In this document: one piece after another, positions 20,869 to 32,800 of the stretch
How the letters are laid out: every line of letters starts with the position of its first letter
How positions within the stretch are numbered: position 1 is the first letter of the stretch
Source of the DNA: Azolla caroliniana
Taxonomy: Eukaryota > Polypodiophyta
Assembly (NCBI GenBank): GCA_043228905.1
Contig: JBHGNT010000015.1
Coordinates: 4,092,001-4,156,000, forward strand
DNA: 64,000 nt
Direction of reading: 5' to 3'
Translations under genes and position numbers: made by a program
The notes under the pieces: model-generated
The model's input: the letters and a program-made list of their open reading frames with translations, nothing else
What the model was told of the DNA's origin: nothing
The model's database searches: none

Positions 20869-21149
20869 TCCATGTGCTTTTAACTAAGGTATTTATTGGG
20901 AGTGGACCACATGTTTTTATTTGACAATGGGAGTAAGGACCATGCACACCACCGTTGAATTTAGTGTGCAACTCATTACAACTCGAGGCAGTTTCACGGG
21001 TACAGGGATTTGTGAATATTTTAGTTAGAGGCTATTCCGATCTTACATTGAAGGTACGTAGTCACTTTGTAGCTCCGATGAAGACAATAGCCAAAGAACA
21101 TCTATAACAAGAATCATGAACCCCAACTAATGTTGGCAAAGAAAAGGAG

Positions 21150-22560
21150 CCCGAGTCCACGACTGATGAGCTCATAAAGGGAATGAAGGATTTACAACTC
21201 AAGTTCACAAAGCTTGAGAAGGGAGAAAGCTCAGGTATCAGATAAAAGCCCAATGGGGAAGAAAAAGGTGAATTAGTTTGTCGATGCATATGGTGCAATA
21301 GCACGGAGCACCTCAAAAGGAAGTGTTAGAAAGAAACTTTATCTTCTATCAAAATGAGAGGATCCACTCATCGGAGACCTAATAACCCCTAAAATCTAAC
21401 TTCGGCAAAGGTGGGATGAAGAAATTGATGAAGGACAAAGAGTCGAAGAATGTTCAAGCGATGTACTTTTCGACTACCTTCAGGTTGAAGGTTGATGATC
21501 TCAAGATTGGATCAAGATTTTGGGGAAAGGTGATAAAGTCCAGTAATGACAAAGAGTCCAACCACCGGACTTACGAGAGGTCGGCGACGAGATGAATAAT
21601 ACTAGGTGGAATGACCTAGTATATTTCAATGATCGCCAAGATAGCAAGGATGAATGCCCATGAGGTGATTGTTGAAGAAAAGAGAAGAAGAACGGAAGAA
21701 GCGAGTCCTTCAAGAAAAACCGAGATCCGTGAGCAAAAGAAAGAAGAAATGGATAGAGCTACTGTGGGGCGATGAAAGAAGACAAAGGTAAGAAGAAGGT
21801 CGCCCCGTCATTCAAACTTGCTTCCGATATCGAAACACCCACCGACCTAAACCAGGTGCTCTAGAATCTAGGATTCTTGACAACGAAGTCGAGTAAACAC
21901 TTCGCGAAGTATTAGGGATCGAGAAGGAGTTCCACGAAGTGATTATCGACGTGATTCGAAGAAAAAGACAAGTGATTGAAGAAACATGTGCAGTAAATAC
22001 CGTCATGATATGGGAGGAAGATGAAGATATGGACACTGCATTGTTAGCTAGGGTACGGAGTGCCAACATGTAGTGTAGTCGTGAAGTGGAAAGAAGCCAT
22101 TACACCCGCGTGCACTGGGCTCGAGCAACAACCGAGTTTCCAATCAGAATTGGAGATCAGATGGAACCGTGTGTGGTGCGCATCAACCATGGCTCCGAGA
22201 TCAACATCATATCATTTGATTTCTACAATCACGGCATATTGCCAATAGAGAGGAACCATGGCTGGAAGGTTAGAGTAGCAATGAAGGTCATGAAGGATTT
22301 ATGTGGTGCATGCCCCAATATTAAAGCTACGATTGGGAATATGTTAGTAGATCAAAACTTCTTCGTCCAAGAGAAGTCATTTTATCTGGTAATCCTGGGG
22401 TAGTCGTACATCACATCAATATGGATGGAGACTAAAGTGATTGATAATGGAGCAGCATTTGGCAAGATTCGGAGTCAAGATGGGAAGAGGTCGGTAATGT
22501 TCCTTCTGTTCAACCAAATCAAGAAAGGAATAAGGAGCATCTATGGGATCATCCACAACG
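21150..22560 (+). pseudogene. Decayed gag-protease of element F
   Basis: A CCHC knuckle (CIWCNSTEHLKRKC) lies at ~21280-21330. A block similar to D (TLREVLGIEKEFHEVIIDV) follows at ~21895-21960. The protease region (WARATTEFPIRIGD, NHGSEINII, FGACPN-like GACPNIKATIG) is at ~22105-22400. In-frame stops and frame changes are present. The aspartate of the active site reads N here, against D in element D. Confidence 0.75.
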
Positions 22561-22708
22561 AGATGTGGAGATTTCGTACAAGATTTGCAAGATAGGCCCT
22601 TACAAAAAAGGGCCATGAAGCCCCAAGGGAGAACATGAGGATTTTGAAGAGGATCAAAATGAAGTAATGTGAACTCGCCCACAGGTGTCCAAGTTTAGAG
22701 GGGGTGGG

Positions 22709-23486
22709 TGTCGTGAAGTTGAGGATTCACGATATTGAAACAATGTTAAAAATATTTCGAAGTACATTTTCCATTTGGAGCTTGAGACGAGGAGCATGTA
22801 GGATTTTTATATTCATGAATTGGAGTTTGGAAGCCCAAGATACAACCTCTAGAAGGATCAATGTTACCTTCAAGATCACTCAGGACACAAATGTAATTAT
22901 ATAAAAAAGGGGAGTTCGAAATTAAATGAGGGCAATTTTGTAATTTCTGGATTGTAAAAAATATAAAATAGAATTTATAAATAAATAAAAATTAAAAGAA
23001 ATAATAATAATAATAATAATAGTGTCCATGCATGAGGCGGTTTGTCAATGGCCTCAAGGAGGGTGGTTGGGCAGTTTACCCCCTATAAAAGCCACTTCCA
23101 TGGTGGTTGAGAAGGGGGGAAGAAGAGAAAGCCAGTGAAGAAGTTCACGAGGGTGGGGATGCAGAGGTCACGAAATCAAGAAAATGAAGAAGTTGAAGTA
23201 GTTTATCTCAAAACCTTATCGGAAATAAAGGTTGTGAGTTTAAATCCTACCAAAATCACTTCCATTTGCTAAACAAGTTTTGTAAGATAAGCATACTATA
23301 TATAAAGACAAAGTTAAAATAATAGAGAAAAAAAAGAGTTTAAGTGGTTTATTTGATAAACCTTATTTCTAAGAGAGGAGCTAAGTTTGAGTCTTGCAAA
23401 ATAACATTTGGCAAACAAATATTGTAACTGGTTTTCTACAAATAAAATTATTTTCATCACAACATCACATCTATCTTGTCATGACA
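22709..23486 (+). repeat. Element F 3' LTR (~778 bp)
   Basis: It starts TGTCGTGAAG, as in element D, and ends TCATGACA. It contains tRNA-like B-box motifs at ~23190-23252 and ~23338-23400 and a TAA microsatellite near 23000. Confidence 0.65.
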
Positions 23487-23529
23487 CCATTCGCATGATT
23501 ATCCTTGAGTTACAGAACCCCAACGGTTG

Positions 23530-23830
23530 TGACACACAACTACAATCTTTATGACAGCATCTGATGCGGCGAAAGAGGCCTTAATGGCTCGGTCAGCTGC
23601 CGCACACGTTTCAACAAGTCGACTCCAACTCGGCTCCAATTGTCTTTGTCGAAAATTCCGGTTCAGCATAACACCTCGAAGCATATAGACGTGAGATATC
23701 ACTTCGTTTGGGACTACGTCATTCCAAGGAAAATCAGCCTCAAGAAGATATCTACAGTCGACAATGTGGCAGATGGGATGATCAAGTGTCTTCTGAAAGA
23801 TCGATTCTGATCCCTTCAGCACCAGATGGG
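23530..23830 (+). pseudogene. Copia RNase H C-terminus (element K1)
   Basis: A translated stretch reads HNTSKHIDVRYHFVWDYV followed by ISTVDNVADGMIK, the end of a Copia RNase H. Stops and frameshifts lie upstream. It is followed by a G-rich tract and an LTR. Confidence 0.65.
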
Positions 23831-24113
23831 TGTAACAAAGAACCATTCTGGTTGAGTCGAACATTCAAGATGGTTTCAAACGATCAACAAATCCGCATAG
23901 TCGACTCAACTTCAGAATCTCTAATTGGGATTCCCTTTTGGACTAGTTGATTCGACTTTAGCTCTTCCAGCCTCGGTCGACCCGGCTTTTTGTTTCCGGA
24001 TGTTGCCGATTCGGACAAAAGTTGACTTGTTCGAGAACCCTTTGTATAAATTTGTATTTTCTATTTATTCTCATGATTACAGATTTTTGTTGTATACGCC
24101 CATTATGGGGGAT

Positions 24114-24480
24114 TGTCGAATACGGGAAATAATGGACATATTCACACTATCCCATTTGGCCATACTAGGTTTTAGGCTATTTATGTAAATAGTGGAAAGG
24201 GTAGTTGGTATTTAAATTGACGCTTGTAACCTAGTTTTCAAGTGGTTGTTGTTCATTTCATATATTGTGTTGTTGTAACTTTGAGAATAATACAGTTACA
24301 TATTGTTGTGCCTAACCCTTTCTCCTCTCACTATTGCTTTTCATTGCTTGATCTTGTCTCTTGTCTAAGTTGTCTTTGTCTTCTTCAATCTATTATTCCT
24401 CTCTGTTATAGCTTTGAGTGTTAAAAAGATCTTCGACTAAGAGTGTTCATTTGTTCCACTACTAACGATTGGTTCCAACA
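24114..24480 (+). repeat. K1 3' LTR
   Basis: It begins TGTCGAATACGG after the tract ATTATGGGGGAT and ends GGTTCCAACA. The start matches the LTR start of K2 at 26839. Confidence 0.6.
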
Positions 24481-24753
24481 ATGCTCACTGAACACCTTTT
24501 ATACAAGTCTTCGAAAGGACTGACAATACAAGTACTTCAATGCTCACACGTGAGCTCTGACACTAAATGCTTATAATATTCCTATTTACTAAAATAGGAA
24601 TGTAGGCCTCTAACAACTTGTCGGCTCCCAGTCGATCTGGTTTTCGGATTCTTCGGCTGATCCTCCTCAACCGACTCGACGGTCGGCTTCTTCAGCTTAT
24701 CCGGCCTACCGGACTTTAGCCGGTTCGGCTCATGTTGAGCTTGTCTCTCAACA
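24481..24753 (-). repeat. B-type Copia LTR fragment
   Basis: The reverse complement begins TGTTGAGAGACAAGCTCA, as in element B, and continues through the GAGCATTGAAGTACTTG and CTTGTATAAAAG-like parts. It is cut before the LTR end and abuts K1 and K2. Confidence 0.65.
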
Positions 24754-26836
24754 ATATTTGACTATGAGGCGTACGCGCTTGTGCCACAGGATGAATGCCG
24801 AAAACTTGAGCGAAGGTCGCGGAAATGCATTTTTCTTGGAATCTATGAAGCTGACAGCAATTTCAACTATCAGCTTTGGGATCCCAAGAGTCTCCATGTT
24901 GTTTGAAGCTCAGACGTAGTGTCCAATGAGTCGGAAATGCACAAGGCAGTCGAAAGTCCAATTGAACCAAGAAGAGTCACTTTTTCGGATGTGCCAACTC
25001 TTCTAGATGGTCAAGCACAACACATGAGGTCGGTTTCACGAGTAACGGAATCACCATTTCCCGATTCAGTTGAGACCAATACTATGGGGAGGGCCGAAAC
25101 TTTGGCCTAGCCAAATTCGACCAATTCGGCTCCAGCCCATCCGAACACCTGAAATACGGACGTATAGAGTACGATCGTATCAGAACCGGCTAGGCAAGTC
25201 TTATCACGTAGATTTGAGAGACTATGGCAGCCACCAAAAAAGTACTCTCCTAGCCTCTTCTTTACAGATTCAGGTGAGCCGATGTCATTTGAAGAAGCTT
25301 CGGCATGTGCCAGATTAGCAATAGAATAAAAGAAGAATTCATCCTATCGGAGAGCATCAAACACGGGACCTAGTAGCATTGCCGAAAAATCGGCGTGCAC
25401 TTTCGTGCAAATGGTTCTTTCGACTCAAGGAGACAACCGATTTGGCAAGTCCCAAGAATAAGGCCAGGCTAGTTGCAAGGGGTTTTCGGCAAGAATATGG
25501 GGTCGACTTTGATGATTTTTTTCCACCCATAGTGAAAACGAAAACCCTTCGATTCTTAGTCGAAATAGTCACTATTGGGGACTTAGAGCTTCTTCAACTA
25601 AAAATGGTGTTCCATGGTGATAAGAAAAGTCTTTACGGCCTCTAGCAAGCACCGAGGGAATGGTATCAAAAATTCTACGACTTCATACAATCTATCAGAT
25701 TTTCTCCGAGTGATGATGAAAATTGCCTATACTCGAAAGATGCACGACATAGATCACCCATCTTCATTATCCTCTATGTGGACGTTATGTTGCTCTCCGA
25801 CCGAAATATTGAAGAGCTTGTCGAACGCATTCGGCATTTGCGATTGAAATTCGTTATGAAGGACTTGGGTCCTGCGTGTCACATTCTCAAGATGAAGATC
25901 ACAAGGCATCACGCTAAGAAACAATTGTTTCTATCTCAAACGAACTACATCCGATGATTTTTTTGCGATTCAACATGCAATCAGCTTGATCTGCTTTGAC
26001 CCCGCTACCTACCAACCTTCAGTTGTCTCAGAGAGAGTGCCCAACATCCGGTTCGAAGGGGGATCACATGAAGTTGGTATCATACACATCGGATGTTGGC
26101 TCTTTAATGTATGTTATGGTCATGACACAACCAGACATAGTGCATGTGGTAGGAGTCGTAAGCATATTCATGCACTTTCTCAGTCAACAACACTTGAACA
26201 CAGTAAAGCATATCTTCAGATACCTCATTGACATAGAAGACTTTGGCATCCACTTCAGACCAAACGAACCTTTGGGCTTAGTTGACTACACCAACTTGAA
26301 CTTTGTCGACTGTCTGAACAGCCGAAAGTCGACATCAAGTTACCTCTTTCTGATTCAGCATGTAACCATCTCATGGAGGTCGAATCTTCAGGAGGGTACG
26401 GCTACCTCGACGATTGAAGCTGAATATGTAGATGCGTCCAAAGCTGCTAAAGAAGCGTTACGGTTCGGTCAATTAGCCTGCACATTTGGGCAAGTCAACC
26501 TGAATTCGGCTTCGGTCATCTTCATAATGCCTTGAAGCATATCGAAGTTCGATATCATTTTGTTCGGGATTGCATGACCAAAGGAAAACTCAGCTTGGAG
26601 AAGGTTTCTACAGTGACAATGTTGCAGATGGGATGATGAACTGTATTTCAACCGACCGGTTTCGGTCGATTTGACAACTAAAGATGATTTCGGCTCGAGC
26701 AATTCAGGAGCAGATGGGAGTACAACAACTTTCTGCCCAACTACGACAGAAATCGTAGTATGTAATCGTCTTGTTATATCTATGTCTTGTTTCTTTTATT
26801 CTTACAGATTCTTTTGTAATATGCCCATTACGGGGG
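24754..26836 (+). pseudogene. Element K2: decayed Copia pol
   Basis: In order: the end of an integrase (RSRKCIFLGIYEADSNFNYQL at ~24815), a variable linker, reverse transcriptase (KARLVARGFRQEYGVDFDDF at ~25462, KSLYGL, then LYVDVMLLSD where YVDD is expected) and RNase H (SRKSTSSYL, IEAEYVDASKAAKEAL). Several stops and frameshifts make it inactive. It belongs to the same family as K1. Confidence 0.75.
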
Positions 26837-26838
26837 AG

Positions 26839-27150
26839 TGTCAAATATGGTAATATAATGGACATATTCACATTACCCTATTGAACAAACAAAATAAGGT
26901 TATTTCAATAAATAGCATAAAAAATAGTTGCCCTAGTTCGATTAGTATATAACCAACTCTATAACTAGTTTGGATGATGATGATGATGTTATTTCGTTGA
27001 TTCTTGAATAAAATAGTTTGTACTTTGTGCCTCTTAATTTTCCCTCTCTCACTCTTTTCACTGTTGCAAGTTGTCTGGTACATCTCTATTCTTTGCTCTC
27101 TTTCATTAACTTGTCCATTACCATAGTGTTGTGTTGTAATCATAGAATGA
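26839..27150 (+). repeat. K2 3' LTR (approximate end)
   Basis: It begins TGTCAAATATGG after the purine tract ACGGGGGAG. The 3' edge could not be fixed. Confidence 0.5.
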
Positions 27151-27459
27151 ACCATACGTATCATACGTGCATTCCCATTCGAGAATGATTCAATCAAACG
27201 TGCATGGTAAATCATCTCAAAGTTGGATTGGATTGACTATGGTCTATATTATATATTGATTCACTCTCAATCCCAATAAGTGGACTCTAATCCATTGTGA
27301 ACCACCAATATAAGTATGGTTGCAATATTTGCATTGTATCACATGCATAGTTTTGGGATGCTTCTTAAGAATCAAGACATCTCTATCATCCTCACTTTAG
27401 AACTTTACAAAAAAATGAGTATGAACTATAAAGATTGAATCAAAATATGTCATTAAAAA

Positions 27460-28120
27460 TTATAATCAAACGTTCAAAAACTCATAAAATGTATATTCGA
27501 GAATATGAAGAAAACATGACATAAGTAGTACTAGCATAACAACTTACCACTAGGGTGACCTAATTTCTAATAACAAAGAAATAAAGAAAGAAAAGAAAAA
27601 TGAAACGATCAAAAACTCATAAAACATATATTCGAGAATATGAAGAAAACATGACATAGGCAGTAGTAGCATAACAACTTACCACTAGGGTGACCTAATT
27701 TCTAATAAGAAAGAAAAATAAAAAATAAAAAGAGGAACATGACACTAACATAAAATTTTGTCATGACATAGGCAATAGTAGCATAACAACTTACCACTAG
27801 GGTGAGCTAATTTCTAATAACCAAAAAAGATAGAAAAAGAAGAAAAAGGAACATGACACTAACAAGAGGATATGAGAAAGTTAGGAATTGAGCCCAAGAC
27901 ACAAGTAATAATAGCACAACTTACCACTAGGTTGTGCTTAGTTCTAATAATACAAAAAAAGAAAAAAGAAGAAAACTATTATAACACTAACATAAAATTT
28001 TGCTATGGCATGGTACTTATGAGAGAGAGAGAGATGAGAAAATTGGGAATCAAACCCAAGACATAGACAGCAACAGCATGACTCCTTACCACTAGGGCGA
28101 GCTAAACTTGTAATAACAAT
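27460..28120 (-). repeat. Tandem tRNA-like relics
   Basis: Five copies of a ~60-nt core start near 27519, 27651, 27763, 27890 and 28060, separated by A-rich spacers. On the minus strand the core has an A-box-like CCTAGTGGTAAG and, in the last two copies, a B-box-like GGGTTTGATTCC. They look like decayed SINE or tRNA-like sequences amplified in place. Confidence 0.55.
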
Positions 28121-29500
28121 GAATGCAAACAAAGAAAAAAAAAGGAACGTATTTTCCCCTTTCCAAACATGTTCATTTCCAAACGTTTAAATGTTTGCAT
28201 GAACACGAATATTACAGTCTATGGTTGTAATCATAGATTGACATATTCACATTCGTCGGGTTTCCCATTCGAATACGAATACGAATGGGTGGTCACGTAT
28301 TCGTTGAACTCAAAAAAAAAAAAAGATCTGTCTTTTTTAATTTTCTAGGATAAAAAAAAAGGAACTTGACAATAAATAGGGATAATAAAAGAGAGACTTG
28401 GGGATTTGACAATACTAAATTTTTATAATAAATGTATAAGTTATAAGTTATAAGTATTCGTTTTATTTTTAAGAAATAACGAAAATAAAATAAAGCCTCA
28501 TTAATTTCTTACTTTTTATTCCCTCAAAACTTATAGATATTTTTACTTTGACATTAAAAATAGTACTTCAAACTAAACATACCTTCAAAGTTCATACTAA
28601 TCATATTTGTATAATAAATATAAAAATATTCGCTTTTTAAAAAGTAATTAATTAATTGATTAATTAAAATAAGTTTTATAAACTCTCTTGACACTATAAT
28701 CTATTAATGAATAATTGTTCTTTTTTTGGTGAAATAAATTTATTTAAATAAATAAATAAATATTTAATATTTATTTTGCAAAACGAATGGTTTTTTAATA
28801 TTCTTGCGACCATTTCGTATTCTCGAATATTAAGAATATTGCGCATGAAGAATATCATGAATATCATGCATGTGTCAATCTATGGTTGTAATCATCTACT
28901 CAAGATGACCCATCTCCATCAATAACTTCATAAGGGAGGAGATAGAAGTATTTTTTACACAAGCAAGTGATGAACATGAGACCAATATCCAAATCACACA
29001 AAACCAACTTTGCTACCTAATAACTTAATAGAGAGGAGGAGATGGAAGTCTTTTCTACACAAGCAATAAAATTGCATCACCATATGGTGGCCAAACTTGT
29101 GAAGACAACCGAGAATTGAACCAAAGTTGACTACCTATGTATGCAAAGAATCTGTGACATTTAGAGAGACAAGTTGCATCGATGATAAGTTGGTGATACA
29201 CATGATGGTTCAATGCAATTGTACCAAAAATGACAAGGTGTATACATGACACTAATTAATGTCACCTTAGATACTATTTTATGAGAACATTAGAAGGATT
29301 TCATACATCATCACAATGTAGATTTCTATCACCTGATGAGACAAACCATCTTTTCCAAGCTTTTTTATATCTCTCACATTAGATGTAGGCATTGCATTGT
29401 TAATAACATGAGAGCTACTACTAACATGCATCGACTGCCGAAAGTAGATATTTTCCCACAAGAAATACTATAATCAATTGTTTTCTAAACAAAGCAATAT
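28121..29500. other. AT-rich intergenic sequence
   Basis: No coding region, RNA or element ends could be supported. Poly-A and TAAATAAATAAA-like runs occur at 28300-28800. Confidence 0.5.
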
Positions 29501-29812
29501 ACTTTATGAATTTTTATAACCGCTTTGATTTCCAAGATGAACTCACTTTAGTTGGCTCTGAGCAGGTGGTTCTCATTCATGATCGATCAGAAGGCGATTG
29601 ACTTTGAAAAGAACTTTGTACCATGTCCAAATCTAAGGTTTCCCCAATTAAGCTTTTTGAACGAACACACATTACACTAACGTCTCAGCATCGATTTACT
29701 CCATTGTCAGAACTTTATCATTGTAGTTTTGTGTGGATTGAAGCATGATCAAGAAAGATTCTTCTTAAATGTGTCCCTTCTAGAAACAGTTTTTCTGAGT
29801 ATTAAAGAACCA

Positions 29813-32800
29813 CTATTGTTGTGATCTAGTCCAGTACATTGTGGTAGATACTCTGCTCCCAATCTGTTCAACAAAGAGAATTAGATGTCACAAATCATGC
29901 AAATCATGCAAACTACTAGACAGTCATTGTGTTTCAAGAAGCAATATAAAGACTTTATCCATCACTCAGGAAGCAATATCAAGATAAGTAAATCTTCATA
30001 TCCTCTATGACGAATCAAAACCCTAAATTATGGTTTTAACTACACTAAATTGACGAATCAGATCCCGCATTAAAAATACATGCACAAACTATACCTGGAG
30101 TTTCCGAGCTACTTCGACATCACCTTGCTCCAGGGTTGTTGGAGTACTTTGGAATTTATCTGCCATGCTTATGCTTTGGTTGTTGATCATTTTTCTGCTA
30201 TCTGCCCCCCACTCTGCTTGCAAAAACCTCTCGTACCTTTTAACCTAAAACTCTCACCAGCTTTGTTAAGTTTCCTCAGTGAAAATCAATGACAAATGTA
30301 TTACACTGCCATGCTCTAAAGATAACAAACCTCATCTTGCAATGATTGGATCTGCTCTGTGAGAGCAGTGATTGTTCTTCGAAGTCTATTAATCTGTCAC
30401 AACATTTTGAAGATTAACATAAACAAACAATACACAAGAACTCTGACAGAAACTTATTATGAATTATCGTGACACTATTGCCAAGAAGACAAATATATAC
30501 TCTGTATTCTATCTTCTCTTTAGTGTGCATATGGCATTCTATTTTTTGAAAACAAATTGTACACACTTAAAATAGGAATTTACAGCTACATGGCAAGACA
30601 TAATAGGATCAAAATATCTAAATATTATGGAGATCATCTTACAAGATAACAAAACCTACTCAACAAACATCACCTTAAATTTTGATTACATTTCACTCAT
30701 AATTAAATAGGTTTACTTATACATGAAAGACATCACTGTCAATGGCATCTTAGATTATCTACTTTAGAATGTAGGGTACATTCTTACAGTCAAGTTTTGC
30801 AGTGATTCTTTCTTAGCGCAATCTGAAGTGATGTTGGCAATTTTCTTTTGGAGCTCTTCAATTTCATTCCGTTCCTTTTTGGTGGGAAGTTGTGCTAACA
30901 ACTTTGTCTGTTTCTCTAATCTTACCCTCTCCTTCCTCAAACGTTGAGTCTTTAATGACAAATTAGAGGGACAGAAACTAAATGTTAGAAATACACGTGC
31001 AATTCTCTTCTAAAACCGTATTCTTATGGTAATAAATTGCTCTTTACAGTTGCTAGCATGAATACCAAAAATACCATAGAAATCGACATATCAGAATTTA
31101 GAAGCATTTTTTATGCCAATATTTTACCTCTTCCTCTTTGAATGCATTGAATATGCTCATTTCAGATAGTTTTTTCTGCTCCCATAAAGCTCGTTCTTTT
31201 GAGAAATCTGCTGTTTCATGTTCTTTCTCCTATCAACAGTTGAAAAAGAAAACATCGCGACTAATTTCACATTCAACATGGTTATAGTTCATTGTTTCAT
31301 AACCACTACTGATTTCTAAAACTTCTAGAATATAGTTGATGTAAAAACTAATTATATTTAATCTAAATAAGAATATCATTCTAAAAGAACCTAAAAATAT
31401 TCATCCTGTCAATCTAAAGAAAATTATAAGGAAAAACGAAAATACCTTCAAAAGCTTTTCTAACCTTTCGTTTTCCATTTGTAACCTATGAACTTCTTCC
31501 TCGAAAGCTTTTGGAACTGTGGTTATCTTTGGTTCTTTTCTTCCATTTTCTGTAACATTACATTCTTGTTCCCTAGTTTGCAAATCATCATTATCTATTG
31601 TATGAAGTGAAACTGAGCTATTCTCAGATGTAGGATTTTCTTGTCCAGCTCTATTCAAGTGGTTTCTTGGCATTTTGTTGTTGATATGAAGGGAGTGTAG
31701 GCTCTTTAATGTTGCACCATATTGTTGTTCAGGATCCATAACCTATGTAAGCAAAGGAATACAATTTTGAAAATTAAGAATTTGCTATGTGTTAAACAGA
31801 CACTATAAACAAGTAGAATAAAATAGAATTTGCCTAGTACGAAAAGGAACACAACATCCACATATCATGAAAATTTGTTTCTTGTAAGTGAAAGCTTCCA
31901 CATGGTTCTCATTATACAGTCATAATCACTATATAAAAAGACAGAACTTATGTTTTTAACATTAACAGAGGCAATGATTTGTTTCATAACCCCCTTGTTA
32001 AGATGGCATTTTACACTTGTCATAACCACCCATTACGACAATATATTTCGTGTTAGATTACTATTTGCTTTTGGAGTTCAGAAAAGGAAGACCCTATATT
32101 GACACATTGATGCATTGAACACACTTTGTGAAAACAGAGCATCAATTTTTAATGCAATAAAAAGTTGTGAATATAAAACTTTAATCTTGTAGCCACCTCT
32201 GAATTGCTGGTTATCCAAGGAGTTGTATCATCGAACTCGCTAATTCTTTTGATATTTCTATGGTCTATGGCTTCCATATAATTTTCTTGCCATGGGTGCC
32301 TTACAGAGTTTGCAATTTTAGATGTTTCATTTTGCCTAATCACTGTGTCATGCAAAGGATCTTCACATTGATCCTCATATAATTCTTTTATTCCATGTCC
32401 ATTGAATGTTTCTTTAACTTTCTTGCTTAGGTTGCAATGCTCTGTAACAAACCAACATTTTCACTTAGAATTCGTAGTCAAAGGTTAAACAATTGGATTT
32501 TAGGAGATCCATATGATGGTCTTTCCATGTGCCAAAGACTAATTCAAGGGTGATACTGAGGTAAACACTACAATTTGAAGTTCGGCGCAAATACATATAT
32601 CTAGGCACAAAAAATTACCCACCTTCAATTTCAAATGCTGCTAGCATATTGGAATTTCTATATAGAAAATCCTCATCCTGTTCAGATAAGGTACTCAAAT
32701 CCCTCTTATAGCCTTCAAAGCTGTTCCAAAGCATGCTACTTCTACTGGTTGTTACTTCATTTTTTCCATCAACAACTCTACGATCACAAAGCTGCTGAAG

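Larger units (their letters stand above)
1..21060 (-). repeat. Tandem higher-order array of tRNA-Lys-derived ~0.7-kb units
   Basis: Units recur every ~700-745 bp, judged from successive tRNA-Lys copies at 431, 1168, 1912, 2635 and 3370. Each unit holds a clear tRNA-Lys(CUU)-like block (type A) and, ~300-400 bp away, a more decayed block of the same length and orientation (type B). The flanks of the two blocks align with each other: AGTCATCTA, AAGAATATTAA, GACCATATGA, GTCAAG and CCATNGGGCTCGA occur in the same order. The unit is therefore an ancient dimer of ~350-bp monomers. Three insertions interrupt it: 6939-7697, 8686-12636 and ~17655-18905. A short AT-rich stretch at about 14738-14935 also lacks array sequence. 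No protein gene is supported here. Confidence 0.9.
21090..23486 (+). mobile_element. Element F: decayed TGTCG-group element (gag-protease plus 3' LTR)
   Basis: Fragments of a gag-protease related to element D are followed by a purine tract (AGAGGGGGTGGG) and a 3' LTR. Reverse transcriptase and integrase are absent: protease sequence runs to within ~200 bp of the purine tract. The 5' LTR is not found, so it is truncated at the array border. The pre-PPT hairpin is eroded. Confidence 0.75.

Noticed and set aside
1-21060. Many 60-100-aa ORFs in the tRNA array, with repeated peptides such as LVVMGSSPMV
   Set aside because: They are translations of the tRNA-Lys blocks and flanks, recur with the repeat, and have no conserved frame across units.
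1-21060. A CRISPR-like or phage-like repeat array
   Set aside because: Units are ~0.7 kb with tRNA structure in a plant context. There are no short repeats with unique spacers and no cas genes.
1-21060. Hammerhead ribozyme (retrozyme-like) motif, looked for because of GATGA and GAAA words in the array and the 4-bp TSDs
   Set aside because: No CTGANGA core with properly spaced GAAA and closing stems was found.
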